Source of the DNA: DASRHY01 sp046765875
Lineage (GTDB): Bacteria > Actinomycetota > Actinomycetes > Propionibacteriales > Kribbellaceae
NCBI GenBank assembly: GCA_046765875.1
Contig: JBKPSJ010000110.1
Location: 1 to 14,388, forward strand
Reading direction: 5' to 3'
Length of the DNA stretch: 14,388 nt
Shown: positions 6,099 to 13,575 of the stretch, one piece after another
Layout of the letters: each line of letters begins with the position of its first letter
Position numbering within the stretch: position 1 is the first letter of the stretch
Notes under the pieces: model-generated
Database searches by the model: none
Told to the model about the DNA's origin: nothing
The model's input: only the letters and a program-made list of their open reading frames with translations
Made by a program: the position numbers and the translations under genes

Positions 6099-6104
6099 AG
6101 CCTA
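6099..6104 (-). promoter_or_regulatory. Candidate leaderless −10 for the prepilin peptidase
   Basis: Minus-strand TAGGCT is followed by seven bases and the GTG at 6091, the same spacing as at aroQ. There is no clear −35. It lies in the 85-base gap after the flavoprotein gene. Confidence 0.33.
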
Positions 6105-6149
6105 GTAGCCGGCCCGCTCGCGCCTGCGCAGCGGCCTGAGCAGCTTCAT
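6102..6149 (-). CDS. Possible 15-codon small ORF upstream of the prepilin peptidase
   Basis: ATG at 6149 opens MKLLRPLRRRERAGY and ends at TAG 6102-6104. There is no Shine-Dalgarno, but TACCCT lies exactly seven bases before the ATG, the leaderless pattern. The peptide is strongly basic (six Arg and one Lys in 15). It ends 11 bases before the prepilin peptidase start, where it could act as an upstream ORF influencing that gene. Chance occurrence is quite possible for so short a frame in high-GC DNA. Confidence 0.2.
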   Translation of the reverse strand: MKLLRPLRRRERAGY

Positions 6150-6156
6150 GGCCGCG

Positions 6157-6162
6157 AGGGTA
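6157..6162 (-). promoter_or_regulatory. Candidate leaderless −10 before the 15-codon ORF
   Basis: Minus-strand TACCCT, seven bases before the ATG at 6149. This is the third TANNNT–7 nt–start arrangement in the window. Confidence 0.25.
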
Positions 6163-6176
6163 CGGCCACGAACAGG

Positions 6177-7625
6177 TCAGGTGATGCCGTATGGGCTGTG
6201 GAAGAACCGGCTCGGGTCGTACGTCGCACGCACCTCACGCAACCGCGTCCAGCTCGCCCCGTAGTAGGACTCGACAGATCGCGACGGCTCGACGTAGTTG
6301 ACGTACCCACCGGCCGAGAACCCGGCGACTGCCTGGTGACCGTTTGCAATCCACTGGCGAGCCGAGTTGTAGCTCGCGCTCGACGGATGTGCCGCGAGTC
6401 CGACGTACCACTGGATCACGCCGAGCGCGGACCGCCACGGCCAGCACGAACCGCCCGCCGTCGGCGACGCCGACAACCCGCCGAGTGGATCCAGCAGGGC
6501 CGATGCCGTGGCACCCGCCCGCGCCCGCGCAACCACCACCGCGATCAGCGAGTTGACCGTCGCGGCGTCCATCGGCCCGCGCAGCACGTCCGAGCCCGAT
6601 GTGAAGCCGGTCCGCGGCGAGGTCGTGCCGCCGCCCAGGTACCGGACCGCCGCCAGGTGCGAGCGGACCGCGAACGACCGCGACGTCGCGCGCGAGCCGA
6701 TCATCGACTCCAGCAGCGCGGCGGCAGCGGTCGCCGAACCGGTCCGCGACACACCGATCGCACGAACCGCGATGGTCCCGTCCGAGCGTGCGTCCAGGTG
6801 CAGGTTCGCCCAGTACGTGTTCGGCGCCTCGCGGGCGAACCGCTGCCACCCTCGAACGACCGCGGCCGCGCGCGACTGCGGCCACTGCAGCGAGAACGTC
6901 CCGACCGTGCGGGCCGGGATGGTCCGGAACCGGATCTGGGTGACGATGCCGAAGTTGCCGCCGCCACCGCCGCGCAGCGCCCAGAACAGGTCCGGGTTCT
7001 GCGTCGCGCTCGCCGTCACCAGCCGGCCGTCGGGCAGCACCACGTCCACCGAGGCGATCCGGTCGCTGGTCAGCCCGTAAGCGCGGGTGTCCGCCCCCAT
7101 CCCGCCGCCGAGGGCGAGCCCGGCGACGCCGACGGTCGGGCACGTCCCGGTCGGCAGCGACTGCCCGTACCGGTCGAGGGCGGCGTGGACGTCGTACAGC
7201 TTGGCCCCGGCGCCGACGGCAACGATCCCGCTCCTGTAGCTGATGCCGTTGAGCGCCCGTACGTCGATGACCATGCCGTCCTGCACCGAGGACGCCCCGA
7301 CGTACGAGTGCCCGCCGGACTTTGGTACGCAGACGAGGTTGTTGCGCCCGGCAAACAACACCGACTGGCGTACGTCGTTCACCGTCGCGGCTCGGATGAC
7401 AGCGGCGGGGTGGACCGAGTCGTACAGCGGGTCGAACAGCTCGTACATCGCCGTGTAGCCGGTCGTCCCCGGCCGGTAGATCCCGCCCAGGACCAGCCGG
7501 TCCAGTTCCGACCAGTCGGGCGTTGCCGCGGCGGCCGTCAGTGCTTTCGAGCCCGTGCAGCCCACGGCGGCGAGGGCCAGGCCAGCCCCGAGGATGGTCC
7601 TGCGGTCAAACAACTCCCCGGTCAC
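6177..7625 (-). CDS. Secreted FAD-linked oxidase, BBE-type, probable Tat lipoprotein
   Basis: A 482-residue flavoprotein of the PCMH/BBE (berberine-bridge-enzyme-like, FAD_binding_4) family, which oxidises alcohols, sugars or secondary metabolites with O2. The N-terminus 'FDRRTILGAGLALAAVGC' has a twin-arginine pair (8-9), a hydrophobic stretch and a lipobox-like AVGC (20-23), pointing to Tat export and lipid anchoring at Cys23. The PCMH domain spans about 70-245. His106 ('PKSGGHSYVG') and Cys162 ('TGTCPTVGVAG') are the expected bicovalent FAD attachment sites. The BBE C-terminal motif is 'RLREVRATYDPSRFF' (about 461-475). The GTG start at 7625 overlaps the aroE end by 20 bases, with GGGAGGA about 12 bases upstream inside aroE, so expression is probably coupled to aroE. 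Substrate is unknown, and nothing in the sequence ties it to shikimate chemistry. Confidence 0.9.
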   Translation of the reverse strand: MTGELFDRRTILGAGLALAAVGCTGSKALTAAAATPDWSELDRLVLGGIYRPGTTGYTAMYELFDPLYDSVHPAAVIRAATVNDVRQSVLFAGRNNLVCVPKSGGHSYVGASSVQDGMVIDVRALNGISYRSGIVAVGAGAKLYDVHAALDRYGQSLPTGTCPTVGVAGLALGGGMGADTRAYGLTSDRIASVDVVLPDGRLVTASATQNPDLFWALRGGGGGNFGIVTQIRFRTIPARTVGTFSLQWPQSRAAAVVRGWQRFAREAPNTYWANLHLDARSDGTIAVRAIGVSRTGSATAAAALLESMIGSRATSRSFAVRSHLAAVRYLGGGTTSPRTGFTSGSDVLRGPMDAATVNSLIAVVVARARAGATASALLDPLGGLSASPTAGGSCWPWRSALGVIQWYVGLAAHPSSASYNSARQWIANGHQAVAGFSAGGYVNYVEPSRSVESYYGASWTRLREVRATYDPSRFFHSPYGIT

Positions 7626-8448
7626 GCTCGATCAGCTCCTCCCGGGCGGCCGCTCGCATGGCCGCCAGCGGAGCAGGCGACCTACCGGTCATCATCTCCA
7701 CCTGCAGACTCGCCTGGTGCACGAGGAGATCAAGACCGCTCAACACTTCCGCCCCACTGTTTGATGCCGCAACGGCCAACAAAGTTGGCCACGGGTGGTA
7801 CGCGACGTCGAAGACGACCGGTGCCACCGCGGCGAAGTGCTCGGCCCAGGCGTCCGCCGCGCCGCCCGGCACCGTGGACACGACCAGGTCGTGACCGCCC
7901 ACCTGCTCGGCCTGCGCGAAGGTCGCGACGCCCAGGCCGATACCCAGGTCCGCCGCGAGATCGCGTACCTGCTCGACACGGGCCGCCGACCGCACCACGA
8001 CGGTCACGGCCCGGACGCCGAGCCGGGACACCGCCGCCAGCGCCGACGCAGCGGTTGCGCCGGCACCGAGCACGATCGCCGACTCTGCGGTGGTGATGCC
8101 GTGCTCGGCGAACGCCCGGACCAGCCCCGGTACGTCGGTGTTGGCCGCGATCCGGGATCCGTCCGGCTCGATCAGCAGCGTGTTCGCCGCACCGACCAGC
8201 CGGGACGTGTCGTCGGCCGCGTCGGCAAGGTCGAGCGCCACCCGCTTGAGCGGCATCGTCAGCGACAACCCGCGCAGCCCGGGTGCGGCAGTAGCGATGA
8301 ACGACTCCAGCTGTGACTCGTCGACCTCGTACGCCTCATAGCGCCAGTCCAGCCCGAGTTCGGCGTACGCGGCCCGGTGCATCGCGGGCGACAGCGAGTG
8401 CGCGATCGGGCTCCCGAGCACCGCGCACCAGGTGTCGCCGTTCGTCAC
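7606..8448 (-). CDS. aroE: Shikimate dehydrogenase
   Basis: Reduces 3-dehydroshikimate to shikimate, normally with NADPH. From GTG at 8448 the protein has 280 residues, typical of AroE. The substrate motif 'GSPIAHSLSP' is at 12-21. Catalytic Lys68 ('LTMPLKR') and Asp105 ('NTDVPGL') are present, and Asn89 lies in 'GAANTL'. The nucleotide loop 'GAGATAAS' spans 128-135, followed by a Rossmann domain. A further in-frame start exists at 8484, but GTG 8448 overlaps the mltG stop as GTGA and fits the family N-terminus. The C-terminal 20 bases overlap the flavoprotein start. It is separated from the other aro genes by that flavoprotein and the prepilin peptidase. Confidence 0.95.
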   Translation of the reverse strand: MTNGDTWCAVLGSPIAHSLSPAMHRAAYAELGLDWRYEAYEVDESQLESFIATAAPGLRGLSLTMPLKRVALDLADAADDTSRLVGAANTLLIEPDGSRIAANTDVPGLVRAFAEHGITTAESAIVLGAGATAASALAAVSRLGVRAVTVVVRSAARVEQVRDLAADLGIGLGVATFAQAEQVGGHDLVVSTVPGGAADAWAEHFAAVAPVVFDVAYHPWPTLLAVAASNSGAEVLSGLDLLVHQASLQVEMMTGRSPAPLAAMRAAAREELIERDRGVV

Positions 8449-9635
8449 GAGCAGCCCACGTGGTCCTTGTGCTGGCTGCACCACGCGGTCAGCCTGCCCC
8501 GGTTCGCGTTGTGCTCGGCCAGCGTCGAGGCGAACGCGGTCTCACCGGTGTCGAGGTTGACGGTGACGAAGTAGAGCCACGAGCCCTGCGCCGGATTGAG
8601 CGCCGCGCGCAACTGGTCCTCGGTCGGCGAGTTGATCGGCGTCGGCGGCAGGCCCTTGTTGAGGTACGTGTTGTACGGGTTCGGCGTGTTGCGCTCCGCC
8701 GCACTGGTGAACACGCTGCCATCGCGGCCGAGTGCGTACTTCAGCGTCGAGTCGAACTGCAGCCGCATGCCGTCGTTGAGCCGGTTGTAGATGACCCGGG
8801 CGACCTTGGCATAGTCCTGCTTGCGGTTCGTCTCGGCCTGGATCAGGCTCGCCACGATCACGACCTCGTACGGGTCCATGTTCTTCTGCAGCGCGGTCTG
8901 GCTCAGCTTCAGCTGGGTCGCGACCTGGTTGTAGCGGGCCGTCATCTGTTTCAGGATCGACGTCGCGTTCGCGCTCGTCGGCAGGTCGTACGTAGCCGGG
9001 TAGAGGAAGCCCTCGAGCCTGTTGTGGGCGTACGACGGCAGGCCGAGCTTGGACGGCTGCGCGAGCGCCGCGGCGACCGAGCCCTTCGGCAGGTTCGCGG
9101 CCTTGGAACCCTGCAGGAGGGCCGCGGCCTCCCTGACGGTCTTGCCGGGCGGGATGCTGACCCGGCGTACGAGGATCGACGACTGCGGGTCGAGCAGCAT
9201 CGCCAGCGCGGCCTTGGCCGACATCTGCTGCCGCAGCTTGTAGGTGCCGGCCTGGATCGAGCGGTACCGGCTGTCGTCGCGGGCGGCGCGTTCGAACGCC
9301 TTCGCGCTCTTGACCACGCCCTTGTCCTCGAGCGTCTTGCCGATCGAGGCGGCGGTCTGGCCCTTGCTGATCTCGACCACCACGCTGCCGCTGCCGTTGC
9401 CGGTGTAGTCCGGCGCGGCGAACAGGTCGTTGAGGTAGTCGCGCCCCTTGCCCAGGCCGACCGCCAGTGCGGCGATGATGCCACCGATCACGACCAGTGA
9501 GATCACCAGCGCGAAACAGCCGCGGGCCCGCCGGCCCTGCTGGCGGCGGTGTTCGCGGCGTCGCTCGGCGCGGGTCGGGGTACGGAACCCGAGGTCGTCA
9601 TGGAGTCGATCATCGTCGTTGTGTAGAGAGGTCAC
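8445..9635 (-). CDS. mltG: Endolytic murein transglycosylase MltG (YceG-like)
   Basis: A 396-residue membrane enzyme that cleaves nascent glycan strands and is thought to set their length. An Arg-rich cytoplasmic N-terminus (about 1-39) precedes one transmembrane helix (about 40-62). A LysM-like subdomain covers about 85-150. The YceG catalytic region includes 'LEGFLYPATYDLP' (207-219), 'VVIVASLIQAET' with catalytic Glu268, 'YNRL' (283-286) and 'NTPNPYNTYLNKGLPPTPI' (316-334). After the domain there is a short tail with Cys386 and Cys395 that would be extracytoplasmic. The GTG start at 9635 overlaps the ruvX stop (GTGA), and the stop overlaps the aroE start. Next to ruvX and aroE it is in its usual actinobacterial setting. 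Confidence 0.96.
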   Translation of the reverse strand: MTSLHNDDDRLHDDLGFRTPTRAERRREHRRQQGRRARGCFALVISLVVIGGIIAALAVGLGKGRDYLNDLFAAPDYTGNGSGSVVVEISKGQTAASIGKTLEDKGVVKSAKAFERAARDDSRYRSIQAGTYKLRQQMSAKAALAMLLDPQSSILVRRVSIPPGKTVREAAALLQGSKAANLPKGSVAAALAQPSKLGLPSYAHNRLEGFLYPATYDLPTSANATSILKQMTARYNQVATQLKLSQTALQKNMDPYEVVIVASLIQAETNRKQDYAKVARVIYNRLNDGMRLQFDSTLKYALGRDGSVFTSAAERNTPNPYNTYLNKGLPPTPINSPTEDQLRAALNPAQGSWLYFVTVNLDTGETAFASTLAEHNANRGRLTAWCSQHKDHVGCS

Positions 9636-10114
9636 TGAGGACTCCCGGTTGGGGGGTCGGTCTCGCGCTCGCGTTCGGTCTTGCCTTCGGTCTCGAGATC
9701 ACTATCGAGCGCGTGCTGCAGGATAACGACTGCTGCCGCCTGATCGACGACCGCACGTCGCTTCGAGCCTCTCCTCCCCTGCTCGCGGAGCACCCGCTCC
9801 GCGGTCACCGTCGTGAATCGTTCGTCCACGAACCGTAGCGGGATGTTCGATACCCGCCGGGCCAGGTCGGCCGCCACCTCCCGGATGCGGCCCGCCGCCG
9901 GCCCCTCCGCACCCGACAGCGAGCGCGGCAGGCCGACGACGATCTCGATCGCCTCGAGCCTCGCCACGAGACCGGCGATGTGGTCGAGGTCGCCCGGCCC
10001 CCGGCGTACGGTCTCCACGGGGGTGGCCAGGATCCCGGCCGGATCGCTTGCCGCCACGCCGATCCGCGCCTCCCCGATGTCCAACCCGACCCGGACGCCG
10101 TGTCGTCGAGGCAT
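9632..10114 (-). CDS. ruvX: RuvX/YqgF-family pre-16S rRNA / Holliday junction nuclease
   Basis: A 160-residue RNase H-fold nuclease. E. coli YqgF is implicated in 16S rRNA 5'-end maturation, and mycobacterial RuvX is reported to resolve Holliday junctions. Conserved acidic sites are Asp12 ('VGLDIGEARIGVA'), the 'VVGLPRSLSG' strand (59-68), 'FVDERFTTVTAE' with Asp97 and Glu98, and Asp124 in 'VVDQAAAVVIL'. The last 22 residues form a charged low-complexity tail rich in Glu, Arg, Thr and Pro. The frame runs upstream to 10282 inside alaS, but ATG 10114 overlaps the alaS stop by one base (TGATG) and matches the family start, so it is preferred. Confidence 0.94.
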   Translation of the reverse strand: MPRRHGVRVGLDIGEARIGVAASDPAGILATPVETVRRGPGDLDHIAGLVARLEAIEIVVGLPRSLSGAEGPAAGRIREVAADLARRVSNIPLRFVDERFTTVTAERVLREQGRRGSKRRAVVDQAAAVVILQHALDSDLETEGKTERERETDPPTGSPQ

Positions 10115-12795
10115 CAGGCTCCGGTGACTCGGGACGCGATGGCGTGCTCCACAGCGGTGAGCGCGCTGCTCACACCGCCGGGGTTGGTGCCGCCACCCTG
10201 CGCGACGTCGTCCTTGCCCCCGCCGCGGCCGCCGAGCGCCTCCGCGGCCAGCCGGACAAGGTCGCCCGCCTTGAGTCCCCAATCGCGGGCCGCGTCGTTC
10301 AGTGCCACCACGACACCGGGCTTGCCGTCGGTCACCGAGAGCACCGTGACCACCGACGGCCGCTCCTTCGGCATCCTTCCGCGCACGTCCAGCGCCAGCT
10401 TGCGCAGGTCGCCGCCGGCGACCTCGTCCGGCGCCAGGTAGCCCACGTACGCTACGCCGAACACGTCCTTGGGGTTGGCGGCCAGCTCGCCGGCCACCCG
10501 CAGCACCTGATCCGCCTTGACCTTCTCGATCTCCTTCTCGGCCGTACGCAACTGCTCAACCAGATGCGCGACCCGGTCCGGGAGCTGGTCGGGCTGCACC
10601 TTGAGCGCCTGCGAGAGCTGGTTGACCAGCACATGCTCGCGGGCCAGGTACTTGTATGCGTCCGCGCCGACCAGTGCCTCGACCCGGCGTACGCCGGACC
10701 CGATCGAGGACTCGCCGAGCAGCTTGACCACGCCGAGCTGGCCGGACCGGTGCGCGTGCGTACCACCGCACAGCTCGCGGGCCCAGTCGCCGACGGAGAC
10801 GACGCGGACCTCGTCGCCGTACTTCTCGCCGAACAGCGCCATCGCGCCGATCTGCATGGCCTCGCGCTGGCTCATCACCTCGGCCTCGACGGCCAGGTCG
10901 GCCAGCACCAGGTCGTTGACCTGCGCCTCGACGTCCTGCAGGACGCTCTGCGGGACCGCGCCGGTGGCGGAGAAGTCGAACCGGAACCTGCCCGGCGAGT
11001 TCTCGCTGCCGGCCTGGGTCGCGGTGTCGCCGAGCGCCTCACGGATCGCCTTGTGCACCATGTGCGTCGCGGTGTGCGAACGCGAGATCGATCGGCGCCG
11101 GTCGACGTCGACCCGCGAGTGCGCGGGCGTGCCGACCACGACGTCGCCGTCCAGCACCCGGGCGGTGTGCACGATCAGCCCGGTGATCGGCGACTGGACG
11201 TCGAGCACCTCGATCCGGGCGCCGTTGCCGAGCTCGATCACACCCGCATCCGCGAGCTGGCCGCCACCCTCGGCGTAGAACGGCGTCCGGTCCAGCACCA
11301 GTTCGATCTCGTCGCCGGCGGTCGCGTCGGCCGTGGAGCCGTTCGCGCCGATGATGCCGCGCACGGTACCGTCGCTGACCACCTCGTCGTAGCCGGTGAA
11401 CTCGACCGGCCGGCCGAGCTGGTCGGCCAGCGACCGGTACGCGCTGAGGTCGGCGTGCTTGGCCTTCTTCGCCCGCGCGTCGGCCTTGGCCCGGTCGCGC
11501 TGCTGGGTCATCAGCCGGCGGAACTCCCGCTCGTCGACCGACAGGCCCTGCTCGGCGGCCATCTCCAGCGTCAGGTCGATCGGGAAGCCGTACGTGTCGT
11601 GCAACTGGAACGCCTTGTCACCGGCCAGTGTGGTGCTGCCCGACTCCTTGGTCCGCAGTGCGGCGTTCTCGAAGATCGCGGTGCCGGCCTTGAGGGTGTC
11701 GCGGAACGCGTCCTCCTCGGCGTAAGCGATCTGGCTGATCCGGTTCCAGTCCTGCTGCAGCTCCGGGTACGACGTACGCATCCGCTCCAGGCTGACCGGC
11801 AGCAGTACCGGCAGCACGTGGTCCTCGACGCCGAGCAGGCGCATCGACCGGACCACCCGGCGGATCAGCCGGCGCAGCACGTACCCGCGGGCCTCGTTGC
11901 CGGGCTTGACGCCGTCGCCGATCAGCATCAGCGCGCTGCGGACGTGGTCGGCCACGACCCGGAACCGGACGTCGTCGCGCGGGTCGGCGCCGTACCGCTT
12001 CCCGGCCAGGCCCGAGGCCCTCTCGATGACCGGGAACACCTCGTCGATCTCGTACAGGTTGTCCACGCCCTGCAGCAGGTACGCGACCCGCTCCAGGCCC
12101 ATGCCGGTGTCGATGTTCTTCTTCGGCAGTTCGCCGACGACGTCGAAATCGTCCTTGGCCCGTACCGCGGACAACTGCTCCTGCATGAACACCAGGTTCC
12201 AGATCTCCAGGAACCTGTCCTCGTCCATGATCGGGCCGCCGTCCGGGCCGTACTCCGGGCCGCGGTCGATGTAGATCTCACTGCACGGGCCACCAGGGCC
12301 CGGGATGCCCATGTGCCAGTAGTTGTCCTTGAGCCCGCGCCGCTGGATCCGCTCCTCGGGCAGCCCGGCGATGTCGCGCCACAGTTTCGCGGCCTCGTCG
12401 TCGGAGTGCAGCACCGTGACCCAGACCTTGTCCGGGTCGAAGCCGTACCCGCCCGCGTCCTGGGACGAGGTCACCAGCTCCCAGGCGTGCTCGATCGCGC
12501 CGGCCTTGAAGTAGTCGCCGAACGAGAAGTTGCCGTTCATCTGGAAGAACGTGCCGTGCCGGGTGGTCTTGCCGACCTCCTCGATGTCGAGGGTGCGCAC
12601 GCACTTCTGCACGCTGGTCGCGCGGGGGTACGGCGCGGTCTGCTGGCCGATGAAGTACGGCACGAACTGGACCATGCCGGCGTTGACGAACAGCAGGTTG
12701 GGGTCGTCGAACAGCAGCGGCGCGCTGGGTACGACGGTGTGGCCGCGGTTCTCGAAGAACCTGAGGAACCTGCGGCGGATCTCAGCGGTCTCCAT
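10114..12795 (-). CDS. alaS: Alanyl-tRNA synthetase
   Basis: An 893-residue class II synthetase that charges tRNA-Ala. The N-terminal catalytic core includes 'FVNAGMVQFVPYFIG' (36-50) and 'RHGTFFQMNGNFSFGDYFK' (about 80-98). The editing domain has 'SHTATHMVHKA' (about 573-583) and 'CGGTHAHRSGQLG' (about 675), whose His and Cys bind Zn and hydrolyse mischarged Ser/Gly-tRNA. The C-Ala domain ends in a Gly-rich segment (GGRGGGKDDVAQGGG). ATG 12795 is preferred over TTG 12801 because AGAAAG lies at workable spacing only for the ATG, and the family begins 'M.TAEIRRRF'. It overlaps the DUF6167 end by 14 bases. No gaps or broken motifs were seen. Confidence 0.99.
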   Translation of the reverse strand: METAEIRRRFLRFFENRGHTVVPSAPLLFDDPNLLFVNAGMVQFVPYFIGQQTAPYPRATSVQKCVRTLDIEEVGKTTRHGTFFQMNGNFSFGDYFKAGAIEHAWELVTSSQDAGGYGFDPDKVWVTVLHSDDEAAKLWRDIAGLPEERIQRRGLKDNYWHMGIPGPGGPCSEIYIDRGPEYGPDGGPIMDEDRFLEIWNLVFMQEQLSAVRAKDDFDVVGELPKKNIDTGMGLERVAYLLQGVDNLYEIDEVFPVIERASGLAGKRYGADPRDDVRFRVVADHVRSALMLIGDGVKPGNEARGYVLRRLIRRVVRSMRLLGVEDHVLPVLLPVSLERMRTSYPELQQDWNRISQIAYAEEDAFRDTLKAGTAIFENAALRTKESGSTTLAGDKAFQLHDTYGFPIDLTLEMAAEQGLSVDEREFRRLMTQQRDRAKADARAKKAKHADLSAYRSLADQLGRPVEFTGYDEVVSDGTVRGIIGANGSTADATAGDEIELVLDRTPFYAEGGGQLADAGVIELGNGARIEVLDVQSPITGLIVHTARVLDGDVVVGTPAHSRVDVDRRRSISRSHTATHMVHKAIREALGDTATQAGSENSPGRFRFDFSATGAVPQSVLQDVEAQVNDLVLADLAVEAEVMSQREAMQIGAMALFGEKYGDEVRVVSVGDWARELCGGTHAHRSGQLGVVKLLGESSIGSGVRRVEALVGADAYKYLAREHVLVNQLSQALKVQPDQLPDRVAHLVEQLRTAEKEIEKVKADQVLRVAGELAANPKDVFGVAYVGYLAPDEVAGGDLRKLALDVRGRMPKERPSVVTVLSVTDGKPGVVVALNDAARDWGLKAGDLVRLAAEALGGRGGGKDDVAQGGGTNPGGVSSALTAVEHAIASRVTGA

Positions 12796-13033
12796 ACTCA
12801 ACTTTCTGGGCGTTTCCCTGGGTGTCGAGTCCCAGAGCGTCGCGTAGCTCTGCCTCGCGCTGGTCCATACCGGCCCGGACCTCGTCGCCGAAGTCGCGGA
12901 CCGCGTCGGCCAGCTTGTCGACAGCGTTGCTCACGCCGGCCGGGCTGAGCTGGCGGGCCCTGCTCCGCAGCCGGGTGACGGCGTACACGCCAAGCACGAT
13001 GCCCAGCAGCAGCCAGAGGATCCGCTTGGTCAT
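12782..13033 (-). CDS. DUF6167-type small membrane protein
   Basis: An 83-residue protein starting MTKRILWLLLGIVLGVYAVT, a single N-terminal transmembrane helix, followed by basic RLRSRAR. A helical, charged cytoplasmic region ('AVDKLADAVRDFGDEVRAGM') comes next. It looks like the small actinobacterial proteins found directly before alaS. Its function is not established. The ATG at 13033 overlaps the DUF948 stop (ATGA), and its end overlaps alaS by 14 bases. A much longer frame in this phase (to 13468) is read-through of the DUF948 region in another frame, so the short form is correct. Confidence 0.88.
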   Translation of the reverse strand: MTKRILWLLLGIVLGVYAVTRLRSRARQLSPAGVSNAVDKLADAVRDFGDEVRAGMDQREAELRDALGLDTQGNAQKVEYGDR

Positions 13034-13437
13034 CGCTGCGCCCTCCGTTCGGCCCGCATCTCCTGCTTGACCCGCTTCTCCACGTCCCTGCGGTTGCGGT
13101 CGGAGATCGCCCGGCGGACGCCGTACGAGAACGCTGCCGCCTTGACCAGCGGGCCGCCCGCGGTCGCCGAGAACAGCGACATCAGCGCAGCCGCGTTGGT
13201 GGTGACGGTGCTGGCGTTGTCCGTGATCGTGTCGACCTTCGCCAACTGGGCGTTCGTGGTCGTGACCGTGGTGGTGACCTCGCCCAGCAGGGGCACGCCC
13301 TGGTCCGACATCCCCTTCACCAGGATCCGGGTCTCGTCGAAGACTTTGCCGAGCTTCAGGATCGGGTACGCCAGCAGGCCGACCAGGATGAGCAACGCGC
13401 AGGCAGCGATCAGCCCGGCGACTTCCCCGACGCTCAT
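13030..13437 (-). CDS. DUF948 membrane protein
   Basis: A 135-residue protein. The N-terminal hydrophobic helix (about 6-29, VAGLIAACALLILVGLLAYP) is followed by a predicted long helical region with a Thr-rich stretch (55-80) and a very basic tail (110-135). This matches the DUF948 family, which lies before DUF6167 and alaS in many actinobacteria. Its function is not established; the coiled, t-SNARE-like architecture suggests assembly at the membrane. The ATG at 13437 has GGAAGG eight bases upstream. It is the first gene of the tightly packed run leading into alaS. Confidence 0.9.
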   Translation of the reverse strand: MSVGEVAGLIAACALLILVGLLAYPILKLGKVFDETRILVKGMSDQGVPLLGEVTTTVTTTNAQLAKVDTITDNASTVTTNAAALMSLFSATAGGPLVKAAAFSYGVRRAISDRNRRDVEKRVKQEMRAERRAQR

Positions 13438-13445
13438 GAACTCCA

Positions 13446-13451
13446 CCTTCC
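13446..13451 (-). promoter_or_regulatory. Ribosome-binding site of the DUF948 gene
   Basis: GGAAGG followed by GGAG nearer the ATG. It rejects the upstream in-frame start at 13500, because the residues that would be added do not look like family sequence. Confidence 0.55.
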
Positions 13452-13477
13452 CGTGTCGGTCTACCCACCCGCGCCCG

Positions 13478-13483
13478 ACCCTA
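13478..13483 (-). promoter_or_regulatory. Candidate −10 for the DUF948–alaS operon
   Basis: Minus-strand TAGGGT lies 40 bases before the ATG at 13437, leaving a short leader that holds the ribosome-binding site. No −35 match is visible. The 138-base gap to the upstream gene is the largest in the minus-strand run, so a promoter for the operon is expected here. Confidence 0.3.
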
Positions 13484-13575
13484 CCGCGCTGAGCTCCCAC
13501 CGCCCCCGCGGCCCGGCTACCCGCTTCGACCGTGAACTGCGGACACGCCTCGGTGCCGATAAGTGTGCCCCCAGC

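Noticed and set aside
5982..8096. Plus-strand open frame of 704 codons opposite the prepilin peptidase, flavoprotein and aroE
   Set aside because: It crosses three recognised genes in antisense and has low-complexity Arg/Pro-rich sequence, no motif and no ribosome-binding site.
10115..10282. Longer RuvX starting inside alaS
   Set aside because: The added residues are Arg/Gly-rich shadow of alaS; ATG 10114 overlaps the alaS stop and fits the family N-terminus.
10048..12948. Plus-strand open frame of 966 codons opposite alaS
   Set aside because: It mirrors alaS in antisense; its translation is rich in Arg, Asp, Val, Leu and Gln with no recognisable motif, as expected for high-GC codon shadows, while alaS is unmistakable on the other strand.
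13541..13569. Imperfect hairpin (GGCACAC with GTGTCC) after the endonuclease-like gene, considered as a terminator
   Set aside because: It has a bulge, a large internal loop and no T-tract.
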